The position numbers and the translations under genes were made by a program. Positions 11,464-24,362 of a stretch of 64,000 nucleotides of DNA are shown here, piece by piece (the first letter of the stretch is position 1; every line of letters starts with the position of its first letter). This DNA is from Liquidambar formosana (lineage: Eukaryota > Streptophyta > Magnoliopsida > Saxifragales > Altingiaceae): the NCBI GenBank assembly GCA_039720395.1, contig CM077824.1:24505278-24569277 (forward strand), in the 5' to 3' direction. The notes below the pieces were generated by a model. It saw only the letters and a list, made by a program, of their open reading frames with translations, did not search any database and was not told the origin of the DNA.

Positions 11464-11991
11464 ATGACAGGAAGGGGGAGAAGATAAGAAGCCAACGAAG
11501 AAGAAAACTGGAGATGCAAACATGGTGTTCTTAAAGTGAAATCTTGAAGATTTATGGTAAAAGGAAGAAGAGAATCCCAAATACAAACCCTAAACCCAAA
11601 AAATCCCAACCACATTTCCATAAAAAAATTTTCAAATTAAGATTCTAATTCCACAAATCCACATCAAATTAAAATTTTCAAAACCCTAGAAAATCTCAAT
11701 ATCTTCTCTTGGATGTAAGAAGGTGGAGAAGAAGAAGAGGATGATGATGTCGATTCAGACGACGTCGGTGAAGCTGGTGTGTTACTTTGATTCATCTGTA
11801 TAGGGGGGCAAAATGTAACAATTTAAGAGTTTAGGGGGTTATTTAATTGTTCAATTTTAAAATATAGAGGGATTTTGTAAAAATAAACCTATAATTTAAG
11901 GGGGTTTTGTGTAATTTACTCATTTTTTATTTTATTTGTTGGAAAGAAACTCTTTGGACAAATCTTAGACCCATATAAGACCTCAAACCTT
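11464..11991. other. AT-rich sequence without a gene
   Basis: There is a purine-rich start and a GAA/GAT-rich segment near 11720-11760, but no sustained frame. Confidence 0.5.
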
Positions 11992-12221
11992 ATATGGACG
12001 AATTTAGATTTGGTGCAGTTATTGCATGGTGCAATAAACTTAGGATCGATGACACGTGGCAAGGAAGAGAAATGGAGGGTTGAAATTTGAGAGATGCATT
12101 TAATGCCCAATGCCTAACAGCTCTCCATTTCTTGCTCCCTACCCACGTGTCATCGATCCTATGTTTACTGTACCATGCAGTAAAAGTAACCAACTACACC
12201 AAATCCGGATCCCATATGGAC
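11992..12221. mobile_element. MITE-like inverted repeat
   Basis: The left arm carries ATTTGGTGCAGTT, TGCATGGT and AGGATCGATGACACGTGG. The right arm holds the reverse complement of each in order, ending near CCATATGGAC. Total length is about 230 bp. It is a non-coding element of unknown superfamily. Confidence 0.75.
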
Positions 12222-12309
12222 TAGGTATGACCAAAGTTCATGAGAACTATATATGAAACCTTGTGTGAGTGATCCTAAGGAGTTTAATAAGAATCAAATT
12301 TAAGACCTC

Positions 12310-13670
12310 TGTTAGACCTAGGGTTTTCAACCAAAGGCATATCCAAGATTTTGATGATAACAAAGGATCGATGTTAGTGCTAATGGTTTTAAATGTCAAG
12401 TCAATGATCAAAACTAGGTACTTAAGCACAAATCATATCAAGTATAAGTAAGGATCAATTAACTCAATAATGAACTCAAGGAAGCAATAATGGTATATCT
12501 ATGACATAATACATTAAGCACAGGTTCAAGACATCAAGGACACTCAAACATAAGCACAAGTGATCATGGAAAGCAAGGCAAAGACCTACAAACACTTAAG
12601 ACCAAGCTAGCACCATCAATGAAGACATTTACAAGCTATGAGTAAGGTTTTAGGTTCTATATATACATAGTTGCTCATGTTATTGCTCAATGTGACTTAG
12701 ACGAACCTTAGGACCCTTGAATTAATTGATTTTATCAATCAAAAGAGGCCTAGGTTGATATAAATGATCCTTAGTGTTGAAAACATATGGAAATAGGCTA
12801 AAAACACATTTCAAGCTTATGTAGTCAACTACACCATCTATACAGTCAACTAAACCTTGCAGAGGTTGACCAATTTAGCTATTGGAATATGTAGTTAACT
12901 ACACACATTATGTAGTCAACTATAAGGGTCTGGAAAAGCCATAATGGCTAGTTTTTTGAATTCCAATGAGTCTCTAATGGTTCTATTCTGACTCTCTGCG
13001 CTCATAACAGCCATTTTAGGCTAAATGGATATAAATACATGCCTCCCAACTCATTTATGTGTAATCATAGGAACCATAGAGGTGAAATCAATTCATATCC
13101 ACATACTCGAGCATTCTAGTTTCAAAATCTCAAAGAACTTTATATTGAGCAATCATTAGAAGAGAGTTGAGCTTTTACTTGTTGTATTTATTCTTGAAGA
13201 GAGATTGTTTAGCGACAAATAACTTCAAATCATTATAACCAAGGGTTGTGTGAACCCTAGTGATTAAGCAAGTGTTAGTGAAAAACACTTGAGTTAAGGT
13301 TTGAACTCCACCCGTAAAGGAGATTGGTGAAAGGTTTAATCTACACCCGTGAAGTAGATTTGTGAAAGGTTTGATCTCTACCCATGAAGGAGATTGTGTA
13401 AAGGTTTGATCTACACCCGTGAAGTAGATTGCTATAATGGATTGTGGAATCCTCAAGCGAAGCTCTTGAGGCGAGGACGTAGGTGGGAAGGCCGAACCTC
13501 GTTAAAACATCATTTGCAATCTCTCTCCCTTCATCTCTTTATTGCTTATCTTGCTTATTACATTGCAATTACTATTTGTTAACAATAATTGTATTGAGAT
13601 TGCATTAATTCCCATAAATAGCCTTAAAACCCTATTCACCCCCCTCTAGGGATTTTCACTTGGGCTAACA
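12310..13670 (+). mobile_element. 5' LTR of the copia element
   Basis: The LTR is 1361 bp, from TGTTAGACC to GGGCTAACA. It contains four drifted copies of a TAGTCAACTA palindrome (12822-12922) and a run of four units of about 40 bp (13298-13432). It matches 29487-30872. Confidence 0.95.
13298..13432 (+). repeat. Four-unit tandem repeat in copia LTR
   Basis: Units of roughly 37-40 bp share an AAGGTTTGATCT...ACCCGTGAAG...AGATT core. The counterpart in the 3' LTR lies near 30500-30630. Confidence 0.85.
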
Positions 13671-13672
13671 AT

Positions 13673-13684
13673 TGGTATCAGAGC
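13673..13684 (+). promoter_or_regulatory. Primer binding site
   Basis: TGGTATCAGAGC follows the LTR by two bases. It is the usual plant copia site, complementary to the 3' end of initiator methionine tRNA. Confidence 0.9.
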
Positions 13685-13726
13685 CTAACCTCTTACATTT
13701 GACATATTTGTCTTGTGAGGAACAAT

Positions 13727-15417
13727 ATGGCTTGCTATATGAAAAATGGATTTGTCGAGGGACAATTATCCAATAAACCATCTCTATTTAATGGAGATGC
13801 TTCTCTATATAATTTATAGAAAATTAAGATGCAAATTTTTATTCAATCTACCAGCTATGAACTGTGGAATATCACTTCCAAAGGCCCTTTTGTTCCAACT
13901 AAAGTAGTAGATGGTACAATCAAGCCTAAGACTCAAGAAGAATACACTATTGCTGATCTTATGTCTCTTAAATCAAACTCCAAAGCCATGAACTTGCTAT
14001 ATTGTGCTTTAACCAATGATGAGTTTAGCAAAATCTCTAAATGCAAAAATGTCAAAGAGATATGGGATGCTTTAGAGATAACCTATGAGGGAACTCCTCA
14101 GGTTAGGGAAGCAAAAATTAATATGCTTATACATAAATATGAATTGTTCATCATGAAAAAGGATAAATCTATTAAAGAAATGATTGCACGTTTCAATGCC
14201 ATTATAAAGCCTTTGAATTCTCTTGATAAGATATACATTGACATTGAATTGGTGAGAAAAATACTTAGGTGTCTTCCCAAGGAGTTGAATTCTTTCACCA
14301 CAACTGTACTTCAATCAAAAGATCTCAACTCTATAACTCTAAGTGATCTCAATGGAAATCTTGTCACTTAAGAACTCACTTCAAAGCAAGAGAAGTACTT
14401 GAAGGCAAACCCACCAAGAACATGGCCCTCAAAGCCTCATATGATGAAGAAGAACAACAACATGAAGAATGCAATAATGATGATGAAGATATGGCCTTCA
14501 TTTCTCACAAACTCAAGAAGTTCTTCAATAGAAAGAATCAAGGGAGAACATTCAACAAAGGAGATTCCTCCACAAGATTCTCAAGTAAATGAGAGAAATC
14601 CAATAAAGACTGTCATGTGTGCTTTGAATGTAAGAAGCTTGGGCACATCAAAATGAATTGTCCTCAACTCAACAACAACAACAACTATAAGGACAATAGG
14701 AGGCCAAAGAAGAAAGCCTTCACCATTACATAGGATGAAGAAGTAAATAGTGACGAAGAAGATGAGGAAGCCTTTTGTGATCAAGAAATGGAAAACTTTT
14801 GTCTCATGGCAAACAAAGATGAGGTAACGATTCCTAACAATGATCTTCCCACTTATGATGAATTGCAAGAAGGTCTAGAAGAAATTCTTATAAAATTAAA
14901 AAGAGTTGTTTTGAAAAATAAAGATTTCAAAAAGACTATCATTTCTCTCAAAATTGAAATAAGTGCTTTGAAAAATGAAAATCTTGATTTGAAAAACTAA
15001 ATAGAACAACCTACCATCATTTCTCAATCTAATGTTGATATTATAAAAGAAAATACATTTTTAAAAGAAAAGATTGAAGATTTGACTAATACCTTAGCCA
15101 AGTTTACTTATAGAAGAGAAAACTTAGATAAGATATTAACAAGTCAAAGATGGTTCCTTGATAAAGCGAGTATTGGCTATAAAGAACGTGTTAAACAAAA
15201 ATTTTATATAAATTTCTTCCCTAAGCCAAAAGCTAATAGCCCTCCTAGAGTGAATTGCACTTATTGTAATAATAATGGACATAATTATCACTATTGCAAG
15301 ATAAGGAGAAGACCTAATGGTAACTCCAAGAAGTTGTGGGTTGTCAAGGGAACTATCTTGCCTATGGCTAACCCAATTGGACCCAAGAAGGTATGGGTAC
15401 CAAAGAAAGTTACTTGA
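13727..15417 (+). pseudogene. Copia gag, broken
   Basis: An ATG at 13727 opens a gag of the UBN2 type (Ty1/copia gag), with an in-frame stop near 13818 and further breaks near 14370 and 14730. A CCHC zinc knuckle (CX2CX4HX4C) is readable at 14620-14661, in a frame different from the preceding part. After it come an acidic segment, a Leu/Lys/Glu-rich coiled coil (14860-15090), a second CxxC-like knuckle (near 15258-15297) and a GPKKVWVPK motif near 15388-15414, all typical of SIRE-type gag. Gag forms the cytoplasmic particle that packages element RNA. It is not functional here. Confidence 0.85.
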
Positions 15418-16090
15418 AATTGTTTTGTAGGTTTACTTGAAGTCTTCAAGTAATGAGAAATGGTTTCTTGACAATGGCTGTTCAAGGCATATGACGGGAG
15501 AAAATTCAAAATTTATTTCCTTGAAACCTAAATATGGCGGCTTCGTAACATTTGGAGACAATGCCAAGGATAAGATAATTGGCATAGGTAAAGTTGGAAA
15601 GAATTCCTCTTATGCATTGAAAATGTCTTACTTGTTGATGGTTTGAAGCATAATCTTCTTAATATTAGTCAATTATGTGATAAAGGTTATAAAGTTACAT
15701 TTAAATCTAATAAATGCATAATTGAGGATGTTGAGTAAGACCAAGTTCTATTCATTGTATATAGGAATGTTAAATCTATGCTTTAGAGTTCGAAGAAATC
15801 GCAGTACAAAATGTACAATGCTTTTTCGCAATAAATGAAAACCAATGGTTGTGGTATAAGAGATTTGGACATGCAAGTATGGATTTGATTTTAAAACTTT
15901 CAAAGTATGAACTTGTAAAAGGTTTACCAAAAACAAAGTTTGTCAAAGATAGAATTTGTAGTGCATGCCAATTTGAAAACAAACCCGGTCTTCTTTTAAA
16001 CCAAAACCCGATATTTCCACAACTAGACCTTTACAACTTTTTCATATGAATTTATTTGGACCAAATGCTGTTACTAGTCTTGGTGGAAAG

Positions 16091-17419
16091 TGTTGGACCT
16101 AAGGGTTCATTCCCATGTATTTTGATGATAACAAAGCAAGAACGTTTTGGTTGCTAATGAATATGTAGTTTTGATTAAAACAGGTTATATCTTTTATATT
16201 AGCAACAAATGCAGTCCATGGATTTCAAAAGAAGCGTAATCACAACCAAATGAATCTATGGAAATCAAGCTAAAGGTGATTCAAGCTCTTTTGAGAAAGA
16301 TTGTAAGAGTTTAGGATCTTATGTAAGATTATTTCATAATCCTTGCTCACTTAGGATACAAAGGCTTTTCACATATTAACTTATTGGTAACAAACTAAAA
16401 GAACTTAGTTTTAGTACCATAATAGTCCCATAAGTCATTTGAGTTGTATCCCAAATTGTTGGACCTCATTTAAACTAATATGCTTTTTATCTCTGGGAAA
16501 CTCAGACGTCCGAGTGGCAACTCAGACGTCCGAAGGGCATATCAGACGTCCAAGTCTAGGCCTCAGACGTCTATCTATATTAGAAAGTCTATCTTCACCT
16601 TTCCTTGGCCACTAACTTTTTTAGACGAACCATCAGACGTTCGAAATGGAATTCAAACGTCCAAGTGTATGTCAGACGACCAAATTGCCTTAAAGATTTA
16701 CATAAGTCTTTTCCCTAAAAATTGCCTCTGTAATTTTCAGATGTTCGAGTCTCAACTCAGACGTCCGAAAGCTTCGGATCTGACTTATAACAGCTAGTTT
16801 TCTAACAGCTGTTTGAAGCATTTATTACCCACTAAACCTCTTTTCTCGGCATTAATTGCTACAGAACGATCATTTTAGACCCTTGGACTATAAATACATT
16901 ACTTATACTCATTTATGAGTATTCATTGAGATAAAACTAACAAATCACTCTCAAGCCCTAGAAAATCAAGTGAGCATTTATTATGAAATCAATCAATAGC
17001 TGAGTGAGCTCTTTACCACTGTGTTATCTACTCTTTGAAGAGAGTTTCTTGTACTCAAAACTTCTACAAATCATCTTGTATTAAAGGATTGTGGAAATCC
17101 TTTGCTTTGGAAGCTTTGAAGAAGGCTGTGTATAAGTGTTTGGGAAGAACAATTGCTGCTGTAAAGGTTTTGTCTTCACCTTGGAAGAAGATTATTTAGT
17201 GGATTTGAATCCTCAAGGAAATTCTTGAGGCGAGGACGTAAGCGGGAGGCCAAACCTTGTTAAAATCGTTTGCACTCTCTTTCCCTAAATCTTGTTATTA
17301 TTGCATACTTGTGTTATTTATTACTTTAGCAATAATCAGATTTTTACTGTGCATTTAGATTTTAATTTGGCTAATAACCCTATTCACCTCCTCTCTAGAG
17401 TTATTTACTTGGAACAACA
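16091..17419 (+). mobile_element. Solo LTR, copia type, TSD GAAAG
   Basis: The element runs from TGTTGGACC to GGAACAACA (1329 bp) and is flanked by GAAAG at 16086-16090 and 17420-17424. Taking it out, with one GAAAG, rejoins the integrase frame. Its 3' half resembles the host copia LTR (GGCGAGGACGTA segment near 17231), so it is a related family. A cluster of CAGACGTCCGA motifs lies at 16500-16770. Confidence 0.95.
16500..16770 (+). repeat. CAGACGTCCGA motif cluster
   Basis: About nine copies of CAGACGTCCGA or one- to three-base variants are spaced 20-60 bp apart inside the solo LTR. The core AGACGTCT/GACGTC is palindromic. Confidence 0.8.
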
Positions 17420-17889
17420 GAAAGCATTATGCATTTGTAATTATTGATGACTACTCTAGATATACATAGGTGTACTTCCTTGCACAAAAAGATGAGACTC
17501 ATACTACAATTGCTACATTCTATAAAAGAGTCCAAAATGAGAAGGGTTATACAATTACTAATGTTAGAAGTGATAGGGGGAGAGAATTTGAAAATAAAGA
17601 TATTGAAAAGTTTTGTAATGAAAATGGTTTTGGACATAATCTCTCCGCTCCTAAAACTCCTCAACAGAACGGTGTTGTTGAAAGAAAGAATAGAACTTTA
17701 GAAGAGATGTCAAGAACTATGTTAAAAGAGCATTCATTACTTGAATAATTTCGGGTAGAAGCCGTTAGTACTCCATGCTATATGATGAATTGAGTGCTCT
17801 TAAGACCTAAGTTAGGCAAGACTCCCTATAAACTATGGAATGATAAAACACCTAACATTAGTTATTTCAAGGTCTTTGGTTGTAAATAC

Positions 17890-20800
17890 TGTTGGGAATC
17901 TAACTAGGGAGGAAAACTACAAAGGCAGAATTAAAATTTTCCTACGATTCCCAAACCCATGAATCCGATTATGCATAATACAAAAACATAAACCCTAACT
18001 ACCAAGAGAGTTGGGATTACTTACAGTTGATTAATGTCTTCTCCTTTATGCTCCAAGCTTTTTCTTCTCCTTTTTGCTCCAAGCTTTGTCTCCAGACAGC
18101 GGTGAATGAGCAGCCCAAGTGTGCTGCCTCCAATAGTATCCACACCTAGCTAGAGCTTGTTGTCCTTTCCTTCTTCTTCTTTATGGTTGCTAGAGGTGGA
18201 GAAGAGGGAGAGAGAGAGAGAGAGAGAGGGAGAGCTATAATTTTTCCAGCCAGCCCTTGGGAGAACGAATGTGATGATGTCATCCCCACATAATGGGCAT
18301 TATATAGCCCATTAATAGGGCCGGTCATAGGGGGATTCCTAACCCTAGTGTGTTTTGTGTAATTACTCTTAATTACACAATTAGCCCACTAGTTTGTATC
18401 AAATACAAATTAGCCCCTTGAAGAACTTTTCTTTAATCACTTACACCCTTTCTCTCATAGACAATCAAGCTCTCTTAGCATGATCAGTGTGTGACCCATT
18501 GGGTTCACATCATCAAGTAGTAGGAATAGCACATGTTGTGCACAATGGAACACTTTCCATTAAGGGTCTAATTGGAACTCCTTCCAATTCCCTAATTGAT
18601 TATAACTTATTTATATCAATTAGGGCTTCTACTAACCATGAGTAACACCTAGCATATGGCTCATGGTGTGGTCCTTAATGAGGTGAATAGTCATTTACAA
18701 AGAACCCTTCTGTTATAGTTTATAGGTTACAATTCCATCCTTCCATCAACATAATGTCTCCAATTGAACTAATAGGACATGGAAGTCTGTCAAGTCCCTA
18801 GTTCAATTACTTTATACTCATTCATTAATATCAACTCAATGATGAACTTATGGAAACTCCTTTCCATATTCATTCTACCATAGGCCCATGGGTTTAATGA
18901 GTTATATTCAATGAATGCTATATGAGACATTCACACCCTTTTTCCTGAGAGTGATAGATTCCTTGTTGATCACTCACATGCCTTCACACACATAGCAGTA
19001 GGGCCAATGAACACCCTTACAGACCCCTGAATAGGATCTGTACTTAGTGTTATGAAACTTTTAAAGCTACATGCATAAGACAACCATGGTGTCTCAGGTC
19101 TAAGGATTACTTGTGTGAACCCCGGAAATTGGGCCCACGAGGGATTGAAAAGAAAGTGGGTTTGAAAAAGAAAAAGGAAAGGAGTCGCCACCTTATTTTT
19201 TAAAGGAAACAAGGAAAACCCTAAAAATCAGGTTGTTTTAGGAAAACAATTTGAATGACTCCATAAAAAAAGGAAAGGCAAAAACCAATCTTTTGAAAAC
19301 CAAAGAAATCGGGGATTCGGAGGCTAAGTTATGACATGGGAAGGTTCTAGGCAAAGCCTATAGGCACCCATGTCACCCTTTCGGTCTCTCAGTTCATTTG
19401 GGCTAAATTAAAGTCTTTCCATACAAAAATCAGCAAGTATATCATCACAAGAATTGCATGCATATCATATATTTCATTCATCCATCCATGCATAATAAGC
19501 AAATAAAAATAGAAAATAAAGAAAAAGAAAACAAAACAAAAATAAACCTAGGATGCATGGATCCTAGAACGGACTTGAGCCTCACGAAGAGCGCCTATGT
19601 ACCATGCAACGAAATACATGGATCAAAGTCCACGTAGTTCGATTAGAACTAAGGTTAAATCCTAATACAAACCTATGGTAAAAACCTTAGGTTTCCTTAT
19701 TTGATCAAAAGAGAATTGATAGAAAGTTTGATTTTAGGAAAGAAATCCACAAAATGGAAACTTTAATAAAAACCAGAATTTTGTTGGTTAAGGAAACCTC
19801 TAATTAAACCATAGGATCATATTAAAAATTAACCCTAAATAGGGAGAAGAGAATGAGTTAAGAAGAAAGGTGAATTGGGGCACCTTCACACCCACTTACC
19901 TGAGCGCAATTAGCTCCAAGCATTTAGCCATTTCAGACATAAGCAGCCCTATTTGCCATGGGACAAATACCACACCTATTTGCACCCTTACAAGTGCTCA
20001 AAACCATGCAAAAACACTAACATGCAAATCTGGACAGAATAGTATTATGACCTAAAATCATCCACTAAGCATGCCAATAGCAAAAACAGCGAACAATAAT
20101 AAGTCCTAACATATTCCTAGAACCATATCATGCATAAAAACCCTAAAACATACTAACATGCATGCCAAACTATCATGTTTACTCCATATGAAAAACATAT
20201 ACAGCAAACACGAAGAAAAACCAAATAAAAAAGTCTACTTTATCATGCTATATGAAAACAAACACGAAACAATGACTCTAAAACCCTAAACTCACAAATA
20301 TGCTTAAAAACATACAAAACATACTTTAATCATGCTAAAACCAAACTAAACAGAAATTAAATCATGCATATTAACTAACTAAAGCAATATAACATGATGA
20401 AAATCCTAACTCTAACATGCAATGACACTAATCCTAGCACAAGGACAAACAGGAGCACAAGAATCACAACTATGCATTAAAAACCTAAAGGACAGCCCTA
20501 AAGCATGCTAATCAGTAGATAAAAAAATAGATATTCCATGTATATTAACTAGCTAGAGTGTTAATACATGATAAAAAAGTTACCTTTAACATGCAATAGG
20601 CCTAACCCATATGAAAACCTAGTTTAAGCTTGAATAGAGAAGGAGAATACCTTAGGAAGGGCCTTCCTTGTGTTTGTAATTGTTCGTGGCTCCTCAGGTC
20701 TTTAGAGTGAATCAAACCAACACGAATCCTCCTCTTTGTCAAAGTGGTATCACAGCAAAGAGATCAAAACTCACTCAACTTTGAAAAGAAATAGAAAACA

Positions 20801-22368
20801 AAAAGAGAACAAGAGAAAAGAAAAAGTGATTCTCGTCACTTTGCAGCAGCAGCAACTTCAATCGCGTTTTTGGGTATGAAAACGTTGGATTTGGACAAAG
20901 CTTGTGAAATACAAAGTTGTAGAGAATTGAATTATCTTTCTAACAAGACCAATTTCATCAAATTCTGACTTCGGATGAAAAAGTTATGATTACAATACGA
21001 CTGCTGGTTTTCAGAAAATCTGCTGCTGAATTATGACGAATTTCACTCCCTCCAAACCCTCTTCTCCTCTCCCTTGTTTAAAGACATTAAGAGAGTATTT
21101 ATAGCTGAAATCTGGAGTTTCCCTTTCCTTCCTGGACTAGGTTTCCTTGGAGAATAATCAAAAGGTATTTTATAATGATAAAAGACTTCTAATCTGAATA
21201 GGAAAAGGAAATTGTCTTTTATAAAAATTGGGAGACTGACCGCTAACACGCATGCACATGTATCGTATGTGCGTACACACACTCATCACATACGTACACG
21301 TGTTAGTGTCATGATAAAAATGGCTAATTTAATAAAATAATTTTCTTTTCATTTTAACCAAAAATCTCATGCTGTGATTCGCACTAATTCTTCAAGGATA
21401 ATCCGTAAATAACCACACTAAACTCATCATCAGGCCATATCAAAATTGAACTTCATGAAACACTTTTGAGGGTAAAATGATGACTAATGAAAGTCAATTT
21501 GAAAAGATTTGGTTGGTAATTGTGAGTCAAAACCCAAGGAAGGGTCAATTAACCAACTTGAACCACATCGAGCCATTTTAATCCCGAGCCATTGACTTAC
21601 CAAATTGACACTAAAAATACCTCTTATGCATCCATATGAACTCCAATTGACAATTTGGAGATCATTCCAAGGTCAAATGAAAAGTTTGGGACTTAAAAGA
21701 CGATTATGCCCCTCAAGTCACAAAAGCTCTTATTATCCCTCAAGATCAACTCCAATTTGAACCAAAATTCATATCCATTGTCCTTGTGACTCTAGAAAAC
21801 TAATGCAAGTGACTAGACTCAAAAATAAAACAAAAACATGCATGAAATGATGAGCCCTAGTAAGGTGGTGCAAAAATGGGGTGTGACAACTTGTACCACT
21901 ATAACAATGAGAAACTGATTGACAGGCAGGTTAAAACTCCATTCAGTTTATCTCATATCTTTGGTCACATTCAGTGTACCTATTCTTATAATAGGCACCC
22001 ACTTGTTAGTTGTAGTGTCTCCACACAAATAGCTTGAGACTAGCTATCCTCCTATAGAGTCAACCTAACAAGTGCTAGTCCTATGGTTCATTACTGTCCA
22101 TCATAGTGAACCTTCAACTAGGAATGATTTAGGAGTTTAGTACAGAGATATATTTAGAGTCTCAAAATTACAACCCTTTGTAATTTCATATTCTCAACTC
22201 TAACTCCATGGACATATTATGTAAATATAAATAATGCATATAAACATAATAGAATAAGCCCTTTTATTAAATCAATAATAAATGTGACATATATAAATGA
22301 AATCAATTGATTGTTCCTAATCCCTAAACAATCATCTCTATGATTGGCTCTAGGGCATAATCCTAACA
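17890..22368 (-). mobile_element. Solo LTR, copia type, minus strand, with nested LTR
   Basis: The outer ends are TGTTGGGAATC at 17890 and ATCCTAACA at 22368. Read on the minus strand it starts TGTTAGGATTATGCCCTAG, a common copia LTR start. Flanks AATAC (17885-17889) and AATGC (22369-22373) differ by one base. Without the inserted 19114-21888 and its duplicated 5 bp it is about 1.7 kb. A GA microsatellite lies near 18204-18230. It interrupts the copia integrase between VFGCK and CFILNDRD. Confidence 0.88.
19114..21888 (-). mobile_element. Solo LTR, family A, minus strand, TSD ACTTG
   Basis: It runs from TGTGAACCCC to GGTGTGACA (2775 bp) with perfect ACTTG flanks at 19109-19113 and 21889-21893. 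Its right 1.3 kb matches the window-edge copy at 1-1111. It is the youngest layer of a three-deep nest: copia element, then copia-type LTR, then this LTR. Confidence 0.95.
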
Positions 22369-24362
22369 AATGCTTTATATTGAATGATAGAGATAGACTT
22401 TCCAAGTTTGACTCTAAATTCGATGAAGGTATTTTTCTTGGATATGATTTGAGAAGTAAGGCTTATAGAGTTTTCAATAAAAGAACTTTAATTGTGCAAG
22501 AATCTATATATGCTGTTTTTATAAAACTAACCCCCTTCCCACAAAGGAAAATGGGGATGATGATGATAACATTGTTATAGATTTGTAACAACAAGTTGAA
22601 AACTTAAGACTCAATGATGTTCAAGATAAAGGTAAAGAGAAAGAAGAAGATGAAGTTATTGAAATAAAAGAACCAGAACAAGAAGAATCTCCAATCCATT
22701 CGGATGTGATAAGGACTTGGAAATTCGTGAGAAATCATCCTATAGATCAAATCTTAGTTGAACCCTCATGTGGGGTAAGAACTCGATCCTCGCTTAGGAA
22801 TATTTTTTATCATCCTACATTTATATCTCAAATTGAACCTAAGAACATTAATGAGGCCGAGAATGATGAATCATGGGTACTTGTTATACAAGAAGAACTC
22901 AATCAATTTGAAAGGAATAAGGTTTGGACCTTGGTTCCTAGACCTAGAGACCATAGTGTAATAGGCACTAAGTGGGTCTATCGAAACAAGAAAGATGAAT
23001 CTAGAGTTGTTACTAGAAACAAGACTCGTTTTGTAGCCCAAGGTTATAATCAACAAGAAGGAATGGACTATGATGAAACCTATGCTCCGATAGCTAGAAT
23101 TGAGGTCATTAGAATGTTACTTGCATATGCATGTCACAAAGACTTTAAATTATTTCAAATGGATGTCAAGAGTGCATTTCTTAATAGTTTTATTGAAGTG
23201 AAAGTTTATGTTGAACAACCCCCAATTTTGAAAGTTATGAATTTCCAAATCATGTTTTTAAACTAAGTAAAGCTTTATGTGGTTTGAAACAAGCTCCTAG
23301 AGCTTGGAATGAAAGACTTAGAGGATTTTTACTCAAAAACGGTTTTAAAAGAGGAAAACTTGACACCACGCTTTTTATTAAAACCATTAAACATGATATG
23401 CTTCTAGTTCAAATATACATTGATGATATCATCTTTATTTTCACTAATGAAAATTTCTACAAAGAATTTTCTAAGATAATACATGAGGAATTTGAAATGA
23501 GTATGATGGGAGAATTATCATTCTTCCTTGGACTTCAAATTAAGCAAATAAAGGAAGGGACATTCATCAATTAATCCAAATATGTCAAAAACTTACTCAA
23601 AAAGTATGGATTGGAAGATGGAAGAAACTATGCTACTCCTATGAGTACCTCCATCAAGCTTGATAAGGATAATAAGGGTAAAAACATTGATCAAAAGAAG
23701 TATAGAGATGTGATTGGTAGTTTACTTTACTTAACTGCCAGCAGACCTGATATTATGTTTAATGTACGCTTGTGTGTTAGATTCCAATCATATCCTAAAG
23801 AATCTCATTTGAATGCCGTTAAACATATTTTTAAACATCTATGTGGCTCTATTAACTTAGGATTATGGTTTCCTAAACACACATCATTTGACATGCTCAG
23901 CTATACAGATGCGGACTTGACGGTGGCAAAGATGATGGCAAGAGCACAAGCGAGACTTGTCACTTCCTTGGACATTCCCTAATTTCTTGGTTTAGCAAGA
24001 AGCAAATTTCAGTTACTCTTTCTACAACCGAGGCCGAACACATAGCGGTCGGTAGTTGCTGTGCATAAGTGTTGTACATGAAATAACAACTTGAGAACTT
24101 TGGATTTCATTATAATCACATTCCCATCAAATATGATAACACAAGCGTCATTAGTCTCACTAAAAATCTTATACAACATTCACGGACTAAACACATTGAG
24201 ATTAGACATCACTTAATTTGTGATCATGTCCAAAAAGGGGATGTGGAGCTTGATTTCATAGGTACTGACCATCAATTGGTTGATATCCTTACTAAACCCC
24301 TTTAAGAAGATCGTTTTAACTTTATTAAGTGAGAACTTGGCATGTGTTTGATAAATGATGTG
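22369..24362 (+). pseudogene. Copia reverse transcriptase and RNase H, broken
   Basis: After the integrase tail (FILNDRDR, FLGYD) an acidic linker leads to reverse transcriptase: IGTKWVYRNK (22960-22989), QMDVKSAFL (23157-23183), a frame shift near 23240, LCGLKQAPRAW (23275-23307) and the catalytic YIDDIIF (23416-23436). RNase H shows SYTDADL, then in another frame TEAEH near 24029 and SRTKHIEIRHH near 24181-24213. Stops occur near 23574 and 24067. These enzymes copy element RNA into DNA. The gene is inactive, and a family A solo LTR follows at 24363. Confidence 0.9.

Larger units (their letters stand above)
15437..17889 (+). pseudogene. Copia protease and integrase, broken and split by a solo LTR
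   Basis: The protease active-site region reads WFLDNGCSRHMTG (15461-15499), with Asn where the family has Ser in the DSG triad. A GAG-pre-integrase segment follows (WYKRFGHAS, then CSACQ near 15958), with the first zinc-binding His replaced by Tyr. The integrase core is cut after LGGK at 16090 by a solo LTR and resumes at 17420 with the catalytic residues in IIDDYSR, RSDRGREF and QQNGVVERKNRT. Several stops are present. A second LTR insertion at 17890 interrupts the end, which resumes at 22374. Confidence 0.88.

Noticed and set aside
14072..14314. Minus-strand ORF over copia gag
   Set aside because: It is a shadow of the gag frame on the plus strand.
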